Notes under the pieces: model-generated
Databases searched by the model: none
What the model was told of the DNA's origin: nothing
The model's input: only the letters and a program-made list of their open reading frames with translations
DNA from: CAZOGW01 sp964579415
Lineage (GTDB): Bacteria; Actinomycetota; Acidimicrobiia; Spongiisociales; UBA5794
Length of the DNA stretch: 44,961 nucleotides
Direction: 5' to 3'
NCBI GenBank assembly: GCA_964579415.1
Contig: CAZOGW010000008.1
Span: forward strand, 1 to 44,961
Made by a program: the position numbers and the translations under genes
Shown: in pieces, positions 34,024 to 41,357 of the stretch
Layout: the number at the start of each line of letters is the position of its first letter
Position numbering within the stretch: the first letter of the stretch is position 1

Positions 34024-34328
34024 ATCGCGGCGAGATCTGGTTGGCGCACGCCGGGAGCAAGAGCCGGCCGGTTCTCGTCCTCACGCGCACCGAAGTGATC
34101 GATGTGCGGGAGCTGGTCACCGTCGCCGAGATCACCACGTCGGCCCGTGGTCTCGCCGCCGAGGTTGAGCTCGACCACGAGCACGTCGGGCTCGACCGTC
34201 CATCCGTCGTGAACTGCGACGGTCTGCACACGATCAGGCAATCACAACTCACCAACCGCGTCGGTTCCGTCGACGGGGACACCCTCGGCAGGGTGTGTTG
34301 GGCGCTCAGCTACGCACTCGGTTGCTGA
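34020..34328 (+). CDS. MazF/PemK-family toxin (CcdB/MazF fold)
   Basis: A 102-residue endoribonuclease-type toxin. The N-terminus NRGEIWLAHAGSKSRPVLVL matches the MazF/PemK beta-barrel start (RGEIW...RPVLVL), followed by VAEITTSARGL and SVVNCDGLHTI, where the conserved Ser/Thr and the N-C/D-x-L segment of the family lie. GTG 34020 overlaps the antitoxin stop (GTGA). It would cleave mRNA at specific triplets when free of its antitoxin. The pairing of a CcdA-like antitoxin with a MazF-like toxin is a known mixed arrangement. Confidence 0.82.
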   Translation: MNRGEIWLAHAGSKSRPVLVLTRTEVIDVRELVTVAEITTSARGLAAEVELDHEHVGLDRPSVVNCDGLHTIRQSQLTNRVGSVDGDTLGRVCWALSYALGC

Positions 34329-34338
34329 CGCAGCACTC

Positions 34339-36573
34339 CTACCGCGTGCCGAAGACGATGTCGTCAGGTCTCACGGGGACACGGGTGAGGGGCAGGCCCG
34401 TGGCGTCACGGATGGCGGCAGCGACGGCGGCGGTGGAGCTGATGGTGGGGGGCTCGCCGGCGCCCTTGGCGCCGAAGGGGCCGAAGTAGCTGGGTTGCTC
34501 GATGAAGCGGGCGGTCACGGTGGGGGCATCGGCGAAGGTGGGCAGCAGGTAGTCGGTGAAGCTGGCGTTGCGGATGACGCCCCTGTCGAGGACGATCTCC
34601 TCCATCACCGCCAGCCCCACACCCTGCATGGTGCCCCCCTCGATCTGACCCACCAGCGCCTGCGGGTTGAGCACCCTGCCCACGTCCTGGACGGTGTCGA
34701 TGTGGACCACCCGCACCAGGCCCAACTCCGGGTCGACGTCGACGACGGCGCGGTGGGCGGCGACGGCGAAGTCGACGTGAAGGTCGCCCTGGCCGTTGCC
34801 GTCGGGCCTGTCGGTGGGCGGGTGGTGGAAGCGGAGATGATGCGTCGCCGGTCCTTCGTCGACGACAGCGGCGAGGGGTTTCACCAGTGCCCCACGGAGC
34901 CACACCCCGGCGACGTCGAGGCGGTCGCCGTGGTGGGCGGCGAGGATCATGTCCCGCAGCCCGGTGGCGGCGGCGTGCACCGCCCCGCCGGTCATCTGGG
35001 TCTGCCGTGACGCCGAGGTCGACCCCGCCGACCCGATCGACGAGGTGTCGTCGAACACCACCGCCACCTGCTCGATACCGAGCACGGAGCGGGTGATCTG
35101 CTGGCACAGGGTCACCAGACCCTGGCCCACCTCGGCAGCGGCGGTGTGCACCTCGACCCCGGCGTGGGTGAGGGTGACCCGGGCCTCGGCGTAGTCGTCG
35201 AATCCTTCGGAGAAGGCCAGGTTCTTCAGGCTCACCGCCACCCCCACGCCGCGGCGGACATGGTGCTCGTCGGTGGTGAGCCCGGTGCCTCCGGGGAGGC
35301 GGAACGGGCCGGTCAGCTCCAGGTCGAGGGGCAGCGGCATGGCGCGGAGCCGCTCGATGGCTTCGGCGACGGGCAGCGGCCCCCGGATCACCTGCCCGGT
35401 GGTGGCCATGGGGAGCCCCGGCGCCAGGGCGTTGCGCAGGCGCAGGTCGAGCGGGTCCATCCCCAGCTCCGCCGCCAGCTTGTCCATCTGCGCCTCGTGA
35501 CCGAAGCACGACTGCACCGCGCCGAAGCCGCGCATGGCGCCACACGGCGGGTTGTTGGTGCGCACCACCGCCCCGTCGACGAAGACGTTGTCGCAGGAGT
35601 ACGGCCCGACGGCGAAGTAGGTGGCGTTGGCGATCACGGCCGGGCTCGACGAAGCGTAGGCGCCACCGTCGAGCAGCAACCGGGCGTCTACGCGCACCAG
35701 CGTGCCGTCGGCGTCAGCCTGGTGCCGGAACCACATCCGGGCCGGATGGCGGTGGACGTGACCGACGAAGCTCTCCCGCCTGTCGTACACCATCTTCACC
35801 GGCCGCCCGGTGTGCAGCGCCAGCAGGCACAGGTGGATCTGGAGGCTGACGTCCTCCCTGGCCCCGAAGGCGCCGCCGATGCCGGCCAGGTGTACCCGCA
35901 CCATGGCGTCGGGGAGCCCAAGGCTGGCGACTATCTGGGCGTGGTCGACGTGGGCCCACTGGGTGGCGACGTACAAGTCGACCCCGCCCTCACCGTCGGG
36001 TACGGCCAGCCCGGCCTCCGGACCGAGAGGTGCCTGGTCCTGCATCCCCACCTGGTAAACACCCTCGACGACCACGCCCCCGGCGGCAGCGGTGTCACCC
36101 CGCCGCACCTGCATCCTGCGGAACACCTCCCCGGACGCCTCTGCGACCTCGGCGTCGACCAGCGGGTCGAGAACCTCGTACTCGACGGCGATCGCCTCCA
36201 CCGCCCGGCGGGCATCCTCGGGGTCGTCGGCGGCGACGACCGCCACCGCCTCCCCCCAGTAGCGGACCAGGTCCCGGGCCAGGACCGGCTGGTCCGCGTC
36301 CTCCAGCCCGTAGGTCTTGCGCCCGGGGACGTCGTCGTGGGTGAGAACCGCCACCACCCCGGGCAGGGCCAGAGCGGGGGCGACGTCGAGCCGGGTTATG
36401 CGGGCGTGGGGATGGGGACTGCGCAGCGTGTCGCCCCACAGCATGCCCGTCGCCGACAGGTCGGACGCGAAGGCGAAGTCGCCGGTGAGCTTGGGGATGC
36501 CGTCAGGCCGAGCCGCCGATGCCCCGACACCGGTCCGGACCTCTCCGGCGACCTGGGGTGGGGCGATGGTCAC
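34339..36573 (-). CDS. molybdenum hydroxylase large (molybdopterin-binding) subunit
   Basis: A 744-residue catalytic subunit of the xanthine dehydrogenase family. Evidence: the N-terminal DGIPKLTGDFAFASDL region, GIGGAFGAREDVSLQIHL, RTNNPPCGAMRGFGAVQSCF, AAAEVGQGLVTLCQQI and the glutamate-bearing GAKGAGEPPTISSTAAVAAA loop near the end. The AYRCSFR motif of copper-molybdenum CO dehydrogenase is absent, so it is more like a purine or N-heterocycle hydroxylase. GTG 36573 overlaps the small-subunit stop by four bases. Transcribed last in the order FAD subunit, Fe-S subunit, Mo subunit. Substrate unknown. Confidence 0.87.
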   Translation of the reverse strand: MTIAPPQVAGEVRTGVGASAARPDGIPKLTGDFAFASDLSATGMLWGDTLRSPHPHARITRLDVAPALALPGVVAVLTHDDVPGRKTYGLEDADQPVLARDLVRYWGEAVAVVAADDPEDARRAVEAIAVEYEVLDPLVDAEVAEASGEVFRRMQVRRGDTAAAGGVVVEGVYQVGMQDQAPLGPEAGLAVPDGEGGVDLYVATQWAHVDHAQIVASLGLPDAMVRVHLAGIGGAFGAREDVSLQIHLCLLALHTGRPVKMVYDRRESFVGHVHRHPARMWFRHQADADGTLVRVDARLLLDGGAYASSSPAVIANATYFAVGPYSCDNVFVDGAVVRTNNPPCGAMRGFGAVQSCFGHEAQMDKLAAELGMDPLDLRLRNALAPGLPMATTGQVIRGPLPVAEAIERLRAMPLPLDLELTGPFRLPGGTGLTTDEHHVRRGVGVAVSLKNLAFSEGFDDYAEARVTLTHAGVEVHTAAAEVGQGLVTLCQQITRSVLGIEQVAVVFDDTSSIGSAGSTSASRQTQMTGGAVHAAATGLRDMILAAHHGDRLDVAGVWLRGALVKPLAAVVDEGPATHHLRFHHPPTDRPDGNGQGDLHVDFAVAAHRAVVDVDPELGLVRVVHIDTVQDVGRVLNPQALVGQIEGGTMQGVGLAVMEEIVLDRGVIRNASFTDYLLPTFADAPTVTARFIEQPSYFGPFGAKGAGEPPTISSTAAVAAAIRDATGLPLTRVPVRPDDIVFGTR

Positions 36574-37043
36574 GAGCCGGCCCCGGCGTTGGTGGCGGAC
36601 AGCTCTTCCAGGCCGCGCAGGATGGCGCCGTAACCGGTACAGCGGCACACGTTGCCCGACAGCGCCTCGCGGATGTCGTCGCTCGACGGCGTCGGGTCGG
36701 AGTCGAACAGCTCGGCGGCAGCCACGACAAACCCCGGCGTGCAGAACCCGCACTGCACGCCCCCGGCGTCGAGCAGCGCCTGCTGGACCGGATGGAGCAC
36801 CTGGTGGTCGCCGTAGCCCTCCACGGTGCGCACCGAGGAGCCGTGGGCGTCGGCGGCCATCACCAGGCAGGAACACACCACATCGCCGTCGAGGACCACC
36901 GAGCACGACCCGCACTCGCCGTGCTCGCAGGCGTTCTTGGCGCCGGGGAGCCCCAGCTGCTCCCGGAGCACGAACAGCAGGCTCTCGGCGCCGCGGATGT
37001 CGGCGCTCTGGTCGGCGCCGTTGATGTTGACCGTGATCCTCAT
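36570..37043 (-). CDS. molybdenum hydroxylase small (2Fe-2S) subunit
   Basis: A 157-residue iron-sulfur subunit. The plant-type cluster is held by C39, C44, C47 and C59 (NACEHGECGSCSVVLDG...CSC) and the second by CGFC (C98, C101) and NVCRCTGY (C133, C135). It passes electrons from the molybdenum site to FAD. The ATG at 37043 overlaps the stop of the FAD subunit (ATGA); a start three codons earlier is possible but less likely. Confidence 0.9.
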   Translation of the reverse strand: MRITVNINGADQSADIRGAESLLFVLREQLGLPGAKNACEHGECGSCSVVLDGDVVCSCLVMAADAHGSSVRTVEGYGDHQVLHPVQQALLDAGGVQCGFCTPGFVVAAAELFDSDPTPSSDDIREALSGNVCRCTGYGAILRGLEELSATNAGAGS

Positions 37044-37843
37044 CGCAGGCACCTTTCCAGCAGGCGGCGCGCCAGCACCCCGGAGGCGTGACGCCGGTAC
37101 TCCTCGGTGCCGCGGTGGTCGGTGATGGGTCGCACCACGGCCCGCACCCGCTCGGCGAACTCGTCGAGGGCCGCCTCCGACGGTGCCGCCTCGGAGGAGA
37201 TCATCTCCTCGGCCTCCCGGGCGCGGATCGGTGTCGGGCCGACGGCGCCGAGGGCGACGGTGGTGGAGCCACCGGGTCGGCGGGTGACGCAGGCGGAGAC
37301 CATGGAGATCACCATGGCGTTGCGCACCCCCACCTTGGCGAACTCGGTGCGGGCGGGGAGGTCCTCGGGCAGTTCCACCGCGGTGATCATCTCGCCGGGC
37401 CGCAGCGACGTCTTCTTCACCCCGACGATCAACTCGTCCCAGGGGACCAGGCGGGTGCCGCCGAGTTGGGAGCGGAGCTCGATGCGGGCGTCGACGGCGG
37501 CGAGGAACGGCAGCGAGTCGCCGGCGGGGCTGGCGGTGGCGACGTTGCCCCCGATGGTGCCGGCGTTGCGGATCTGCGGGGAGCCTACGGTGCGGGCCAG
37601 CTGGGCCAGCGCGGTGACGGGTCCCCGCTCGAGGCGTGCCCAGGTGACTCCGGCGCCGATGCGGTTGCCCTCCCAGGTGTGCAGTTCCTCGATCCGGCGC
37701 AGGGCGATGACGTGGGCAGGGTGGCGGTGTCCGAAGCTCACCTCGACCATGACGTCGGTGCCACCGGCGAGCAGCGTTGCATCCGGGTCGTCGGCCAGCG
37801 AGGCCAGCGCCGCTCCGAGATCAGCGGGCCAGTTGTATTCCAC
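37040..37843 (-). CDS. molybdenum hydroxylase medium (FAD-binding) subunit
   Basis: A 267-residue FAD subunit of the CoxM/XdhB type. FAD motifs are TLLAGGTDVMVEV and TIGGNVATASPAGDSLP, followed by FAKVGVRNAMVISMVSACV and a C-terminal domain ending ARRLLERCLR. It receives electrons from the iron-sulfur subunit and passes them to an external acceptor. First gene of the three-gene unit, with ATG at 37843. Confidence 0.88.
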   Translation of the reverse strand: MEYNWPADLGAALASLADDPDATLLAGGTDVMVEVSFGHRHPAHVIALRRIEELHTWEGNRIGAGVTWARLERGPVTALAQLARTVGSPQIRNAGTIGGNVATASPAGDSLPFLAAVDARIELRSQLGGTRLVPWDELIVGVKKTSLRPGEMITAVELPEDLPARTEFAKVGVRNAMVISMVSACVTRRPGGSTTVALGAVGPTPIRAREAEEMISSEAAPSEAALDEFAERVRAVVRPITDHRGTEEYRRHASGVLARRLLERCLR

Positions 37844-37889
37844 TGGGAGCAGGATACTGCCGGGGCACGAGGTTCCCGGTATGCAGGGA

Positions 37890-37910
37890 GGTACTTGGTA
37901 CTAGGTACTA
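37890..37910. repeat. heptad tandem repeat (GGTACTT/A, 3 units)
   Basis: Units GGTACTT, GGTACTA, GGTACTA in the 80-bp gap between the start of the FAD subunit gene and the end of the thioredoxin-like gene. Confidence 0.75.
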
Positions 37911-37923
37911 GGGCCTTTCCCAG

Positions 37924-38496
37924 TCAAACGAGGAGGTTCCTTCCCGGGCGCCACTTGATGGAGCAGCCGGCTGAGGGGTACTGGACTTCGGGGGCGGGTT
38001 GGTCGTTGCGCACCGCCTCGATGGCCGCTCTCAGTTCCTCGCCGGTCACGGGGATGCCGGAGTTGGGGCGGCTCGCGTCGAGGCGCCCGCGGTAGTACAG
38101 GGTGCGCTCCGGCCCGTAGAGGAAGAAGTCGGGAGTGCAGGCGGCGCCGTAGGCGGCGGCGACACTCTGGTCCTGGTCGTACAGGTAGGGGAACCGGTAA
38201 CCGCGGCGGGCCACCTCGGCGGCGGTCGCCTCGGGCCCGTCCTCGGGGTAGGCGTCGGTGTCGTTGGGCATGATCGCCACGATTCCGACGTCGGTGCCGT
38301 CATAGTCCCGGCCCAGGGCGGCGATCCCGTCGGCCACGTGCTGGACATAGGGGCAGTGGTTGCACATGAAGACGACCAGCAGTGCCTTCTTGCCGGCGAA
38401 GTCGCTCAGCTTCACGGTGTCGCCGGTGGTTACGTCGGCGAGGGCGAAGTCCGGAGCGGCGGTCCCCAGTGGTGTCATGGTCGAGGGGGTAGGCAT
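37924..38496 (-). CDS. thioredoxin-fold (AhpC/TSA/ResA-like) protein
   Basis: A 190-residue redoxin. The N-terminal PLGTAAPDFALADVTTGDTV leads into KKALLVVFMCNHCPYVQHV with a C-x-x-C active site (C45, C48), then VGIVAIMPNDTDAYPEDGPE and CTPDFFLYGPERTLYYRGRL (family landmarks). No signal peptide is seen, so it is probably cytoplasmic. The CNHCPY site and the DAYPED-GPE insert match a subgroup of uncharacterised redoxins widespread in bacteria. Start ATG 38496; divergent from the SIMPL gene. Confidence 0.85.
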   Translation of the reverse strand: MPTPSTMTPLGTAAPDFALADVTTGDTVKLSDFAGKKALLVVFMCNHCPYVQHVADGIAALGRDYDGTDVGIVAIMPNDTDAYPEDGPEATAAEVARRGYRFPYLYDQDQSVAAAYGAACTPDFFLYGPERTLYYRGRLDASRPNSGIPVTGEELRAAIEAVRNDQPAPEVQYPSAGCSIKWRPGRNLLV

Positions 38497-38560
38497 CTTG
38501 GTCTGTCTCCTCGGAGTGGGCGGCCCCCCAGCTTAACCGTGGAAGAACCCGTCCCTCCCC

Positions 38561-38590
38561 TATCAACACACTTGTCACCACCTGTTGATA
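38561..38590. promoter_or_regulatory. 8-bp inverted repeat in a divergent promoter region
   Basis: TATCAACA (38561-38568) and TGTTGATA (38583-38590) are perfect inverted copies whose centres are 22 bp apart, about two helical turns. They lie between the divergent thioredoxin-like and SIMPL genes. Operator function is inference. Confidence 0.4.
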
Positions 38591-38652
38591 TCGCCAGATA
38601 CCGTCACCCGGACGTCACGAAGGTGTGATGCGGAGTTCGCTTCGGCCGGTCC

Positions 38653-38687
38653 GGATACTGGATACTGGATACTGGATACTGGATACG
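38653..38687. repeat. heptad tandem repeat (GGATACT, 5 units)
   Basis: Four perfect GGATACT units and a fifth GGATACG, 45 bases before the SIMPL gene start. Confidence 0.85.
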
Positions 38688-38731
38688 GAGCACACCGAGA
38701 TGGCGCCTGCACAGACACCAGGAGACCCCAT

Positions 38732-39358
38732 ATGACGCACACCATCACCGTCGGAGCCAGCGGGGAGGCGTCGGCCGAGCCCGACACCGCCTTCGTCGAC
38801 CTGGGAGTGGCCGTGGTACGCCCGACCGTCGCCGAGGCGGCCGCCGACGGCGCGGCGGCGGCCCGCCGTCTCATCGATGCCCTCGTCGACGCCGGTGTCG
38901 CCGCCGACGACATCTCCACGTCGCGGTACTCCGTCCATCCCGACTACGAGTACACCGGCTCCGAGCAGCGCCTGCGCGGCTTCCGGGTTTCCAACACCGT
39001 CACCGCCCGGGTGCGGGCCATCGACTCCACCGGAGCCGTGCTCGACGCCGCGGTGGCCGCCGGGGGCGACACCACCGTGGTGGACGGCATCCGCTTCGCG
39101 GTGAGCGACGACAGCGCCCTCGCCACCGCCGCCCGTGCCGCCGCCTGGGAAGCGGCACGGGGCAAGGCGGCCCAACTCGCCGAACTCGCCGGAGTGGCCC
39201 TGGGCGCGGTGATATCCATCTCCGAGGCAGCCGGGGGCGCCGTCCCCCGTCCCGCCCTCGCCATGCGCGCCCCCGCCGCCGCCGATGCGGCACCTCCCGT
39301 CCTCCCCGGCGAGACCAAGGTGACGGTCTCCCTCTCGGTCTCCTTCGCCATCGGGTAG
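38732..39358 (+). CDS. SIMPL domain protein (DUF541 family)
   Basis: A 208-residue protein matching the SIMPL/DUF541 (YggE/BP26-like) family: ITVGASGEASAEPDTAFVDL at the N-terminus, DDISTSRYSVHPDYEYTGSE, RGFRVSNTVTARVR, FAVSDDSALATAARAAAWEA and a closing TKVTVSLSVSFAIG. Members form ring-like or oligomeric assemblies, often exported; here there is no signal peptide, so the protein appears cytoplasmic unless the start is wrong. GGAGA precedes the ATG at 38732. Its role is unknown. Confidence 0.85.
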   Translation: MTHTITVGASGEASAEPDTAFVDLGVAVVRPTVAEAAADGAAAARRLIDALVDAGVAADDISTSRYSVHPDYEYTGSEQRLRGFRVSNTVTARVRAIDSTGAVLDAAVAAGGDTTVVDGIRFAVSDDSALATAARAAAWEAARGKAAQLAELAGVALGAVISISEAAGGAVPRPALAMRAPAAADAAPPVLPGETKVTVSLSVSFAIG

Positions 39359-39395
39359 GAAGGCTCCACAGGACGAAGAGCACCCGCTCGGCCCG

Positions 39396-39436
39396 TAGTA
39401 CTGGATACCGGATACTGGCTACTGGATACTGGCTCC
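39396..39436. repeat. heptad tandem repeat abutting the Mug-type gene start
   Basis: Units TAGTACT, GGATACC, GGATACT, GGCTACT, GGATACT and a partial GGCTCC run directly into the ATG at 39437, so the repeat replaces the normal ribosome-binding region. Confidence 0.8.
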
Positions 39437-40012
39437 ATGCGATTCACCCGAGACGAGCTGGAGGCCTTCCGGGACGCGGCGGTGCCCGACCTGATCGGGC
39501 CCGGGCTGCGCCTGCTGTTCGTCGGCATCAATCCCGGCCTGTGGACCGCGGCCACCCAGACCCACTTCGCCCATCCCGGCAACCGCTTCTACCCGGCGCT
39601 GCGCCTCGCCGGGCTCATCGAGCGGGACGTGGACCGGTCAGCCGGGTTCACCGCCGACGACCGCCGCCATCTCATCGAGCGAGGCATCGGCATCACCAAC
39701 CTGGTGAACCGGGCAACGGTGCGCGCCGGCGAGCTGGGGACCGCCGAGCTCCGCCGGGGCGGGGACATATTGCGCGCCCTGGTGACGAGGGAGCGGCCCA
39801 TCGTGGTGGCGATCGCCGGGATCACCGCCTACCGAATCGCCTTCCACAGACCCGAGGCAACGATGGGCCGGCAGGAAGTGACCATGGAAGGTGCCGAGTT
39901 GTGGGTGCTCCCCAACCCGAGCGGTCTCAACGCCCACGAGACGGTGGAAAGCCTGGCCGGCTGGTACCGCCGAGCGGGCGAGGCGGCGGGCATCGTGGCC
40001 GCTGCGCCCTGA
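39437..40012 (+). CDS. mug: Mug-type G:T/U mismatch-specific DNA glycosylase
   Basis: A 191-residue uracil-DNA-glycosylase superfamily protein of the Mug/TDG branch. The catalytic-loop motif is LLFVGINPGLWTA (GINPGL with Asn as in Mug), followed by HFAHPGNRFYPALRLAGLI, the GIGITNLVNRAT segment and the C-terminal LPNPSGLNAH that pushes into the helix. It would excise U or T mispaired with G. There is no ribosome site before the ATG at 39437, only a heptad repeat array, so translation may be weak, leaderless, or start at a downstream codon. Confidence 0.87.
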   Translation: MRFTRDELEAFRDAAVPDLIGPGLRLLFVGINPGLWTAATQTHFAHPGNRFYPALRLAGLIERDVDRSAGFTADDRRHLIERGIGITNLVNRATVRAGELGTAELRRGGDILRALVTRERPIVVAIAGITAYRIAFHRPEATMGRQEVTMEGAELWVLPNPSGLNAHETVESLAGWYRRAGEAAGIVAAAP

Positions 40013-40025
40013 TAGACTCAATTTA

Positions 40026-40037
40026 GAGCGAACGCTC
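40026..40037. promoter_or_regulatory. palindromic operator-like site before the thiolase gene
   Basis: GAGCG (40026-40030) and CGCTC (40033-40037) face each other across AA, flanked by TTTA and AAAG, 27 bases before the ATG of the thiolase gene. Such short palindromes are typical of TetR-family regulators of fatty-acid genes; the regulator is not in the window. Confidence 0.45.
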
Positions 40038-40063
40038 AAAGTCTTGCCCGGAAGGAGCGGCCC

Positions 40064-41356
40064 ATGGCCAAGGCAACACCGGCCCGTAGAGTGGCGATCG
40101 TCGACGGGTTGCGCACCCCCTTCGTCAAGGCGGGAACCGCCTACCGCACGCTGTCGACGCTCGACCTCGCCACCCTCAACGTAACCGAACTGCTGGAGCG
40201 GTCCCCATGGTCTCCCTCGGCGGTCGACCTGGTGGTCTTCGGCGCCGTCGTCGCCGACGTCTCCGGGCCCAACATCGCCCGGGACCTGGTGGGCCGCACC
40301 GTCCTCGACGCCTCCACCGACGCCTTCTCGGTGAGCCGGGCCTGCGCTACCAGCACCCAGGCGATCGTCAGCGGGGCGCAGGCCATCATCGCCGGTGATG
40401 CCGAGGTGGTGATCGCCGGCGGCGCCGACAGCCTGTCCCGCCCGCCCATGCAGTACGACGACGCCGTTGTGGACGCCCTGATGGCGGCGCAGGCGGCGAA
40501 GGACCTTCCCGGGAAGGTGCGGGCCTTCACCGGCCTCCGCCCCCGGGACCTGGCTCCCCGGCCACCCGCCCTGGCCGACCTCAGCTCTGGGCTCACCATG
40601 GGTGAGGCGGCGGAGAAGATGGCTCGGGAGAACGGGATCGCCCGCTCCGACCAGGACGCCTTCGCCTACGAGTCGCACATGCGTGCCGGTGACGCCTGGG
40701 AGAAGGGGATCTACGACGACGAGGTGATGGCGCTGCACATCCCCGGCGAGGACGTCACCGTCACCCGCGACGGCCTCCCCCGACCCGACACCACCCTGGA
40801 GAAGCTGGCGTCACTGAAGCCGGCCTTCGACCGCCGCTACGGCACGGTCACCGCCGGCAACTCCTCACCGCTCACCGACGGCTCCGCCGCGGTGGTGCTG
40901 ATGGAGGAGTCCACTGCCCGTCGCCTCGGCGTGAAGCCGCGGGCCTACGTCAAGGAGTGGGCTTTCGCCGGCCTCGACCCGGCGTGGCAGATGCTGATGG
41001 GTCCTTCGTTCGCCACCCCGAAGGCGCTGGACCGGGCCGGGCTCACCCTGGAAGACGTCGACGTGGTCGACATGCACGAAGCCTTCGCCGCCCAGGTGCT
41101 GTCCAACCTGGCCGCCTTCGCTTCCGCGGACTGGGCCGCCGAGCACCTGGCACGTCGCGAGCCCATCGGCGAGCTGGGGCTGGACCGGCTCAACCCTTAC
41201 GGCGGGTCGATCTCGCTGGGCCATCCCTTCGCCGCCACTGGCGCCCGCCAGGCGCTCACCATGGCCAACGAGTTGGTGCGCCGCGACAGCGGTACCGCCC
41301 TCATCACCCAGTGCGCCGCCGGTGGTCTCGGCGCCGCCCTGATCCTGGAGCGCTGA
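40064..41356 (+). CDS. acetyl-CoA acyltransferase (thiolase), FadI/FadA-like
   Basis: A 430-residue thiolase. The nucleophilic cysteine lies in SRACATSTQAI (C94); the other active-site residues are the histidine in GGSISLGHPFAATGAR and the cysteine in TQCAAGGLGAAL, and DMHEAFAAQVL carries the N-E/H-A-F-like motif. The protein is about 30 residues longer than typical FadA, with a loop between 140 and 185, as in the FadI type. It cleaves 3-ketoacyl-CoA to acetyl-CoA in beta-oxidation. GGAAGGAGCGG precedes the ATG at 40064. The multifunctional FadJ-like gene follows after one base. Confidence 0.9.
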   Translation: MAKATPARRVAIVDGLRTPFVKAGTAYRTLSTLDLATLNVTELLERSPWSPSAVDLVVFGAVVADVSGPNIARDLVGRTVLDASTDAFSVSRACATSTQAIVSGAQAIIAGDAEVVIAGGADSLSRPPMQYDDAVVDALMAAQAAKDLPGKVRAFTGLRPRDLAPRPPALADLSSGLTMGEAAEKMARENGIARSDQDAFAYESHMRAGDAWEKGIYDDEVMALHIPGEDVTVTRDGLPRPDTTLEKLASLKPAFDRRYGTVTAGNSSPLTDGSAAVVLMEESTARRLGVKPRAYVKEWAFAGLDPAWQMLMGPSFATPKALDRAGLTLEDVDVVDMHEAFAAQVLSNLAAFASADWAAEHLARREPIGELGLDRLNPYGGSISLGHPFAATGARQALTMANELVRRDSGTALITQCAAGGLGAALILER

Positions 41357-41357
41357 C

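Noticed and set aside
34339..37843. Copper-molybdenum CO dehydrogenase (CoxMSL)
   Set aside because: Subunit order is similar, but the large subunit lacks the AYRCSFR active-site motif and has PPCGAMRGFG as in xanthine dehydrogenase-type enzymes.
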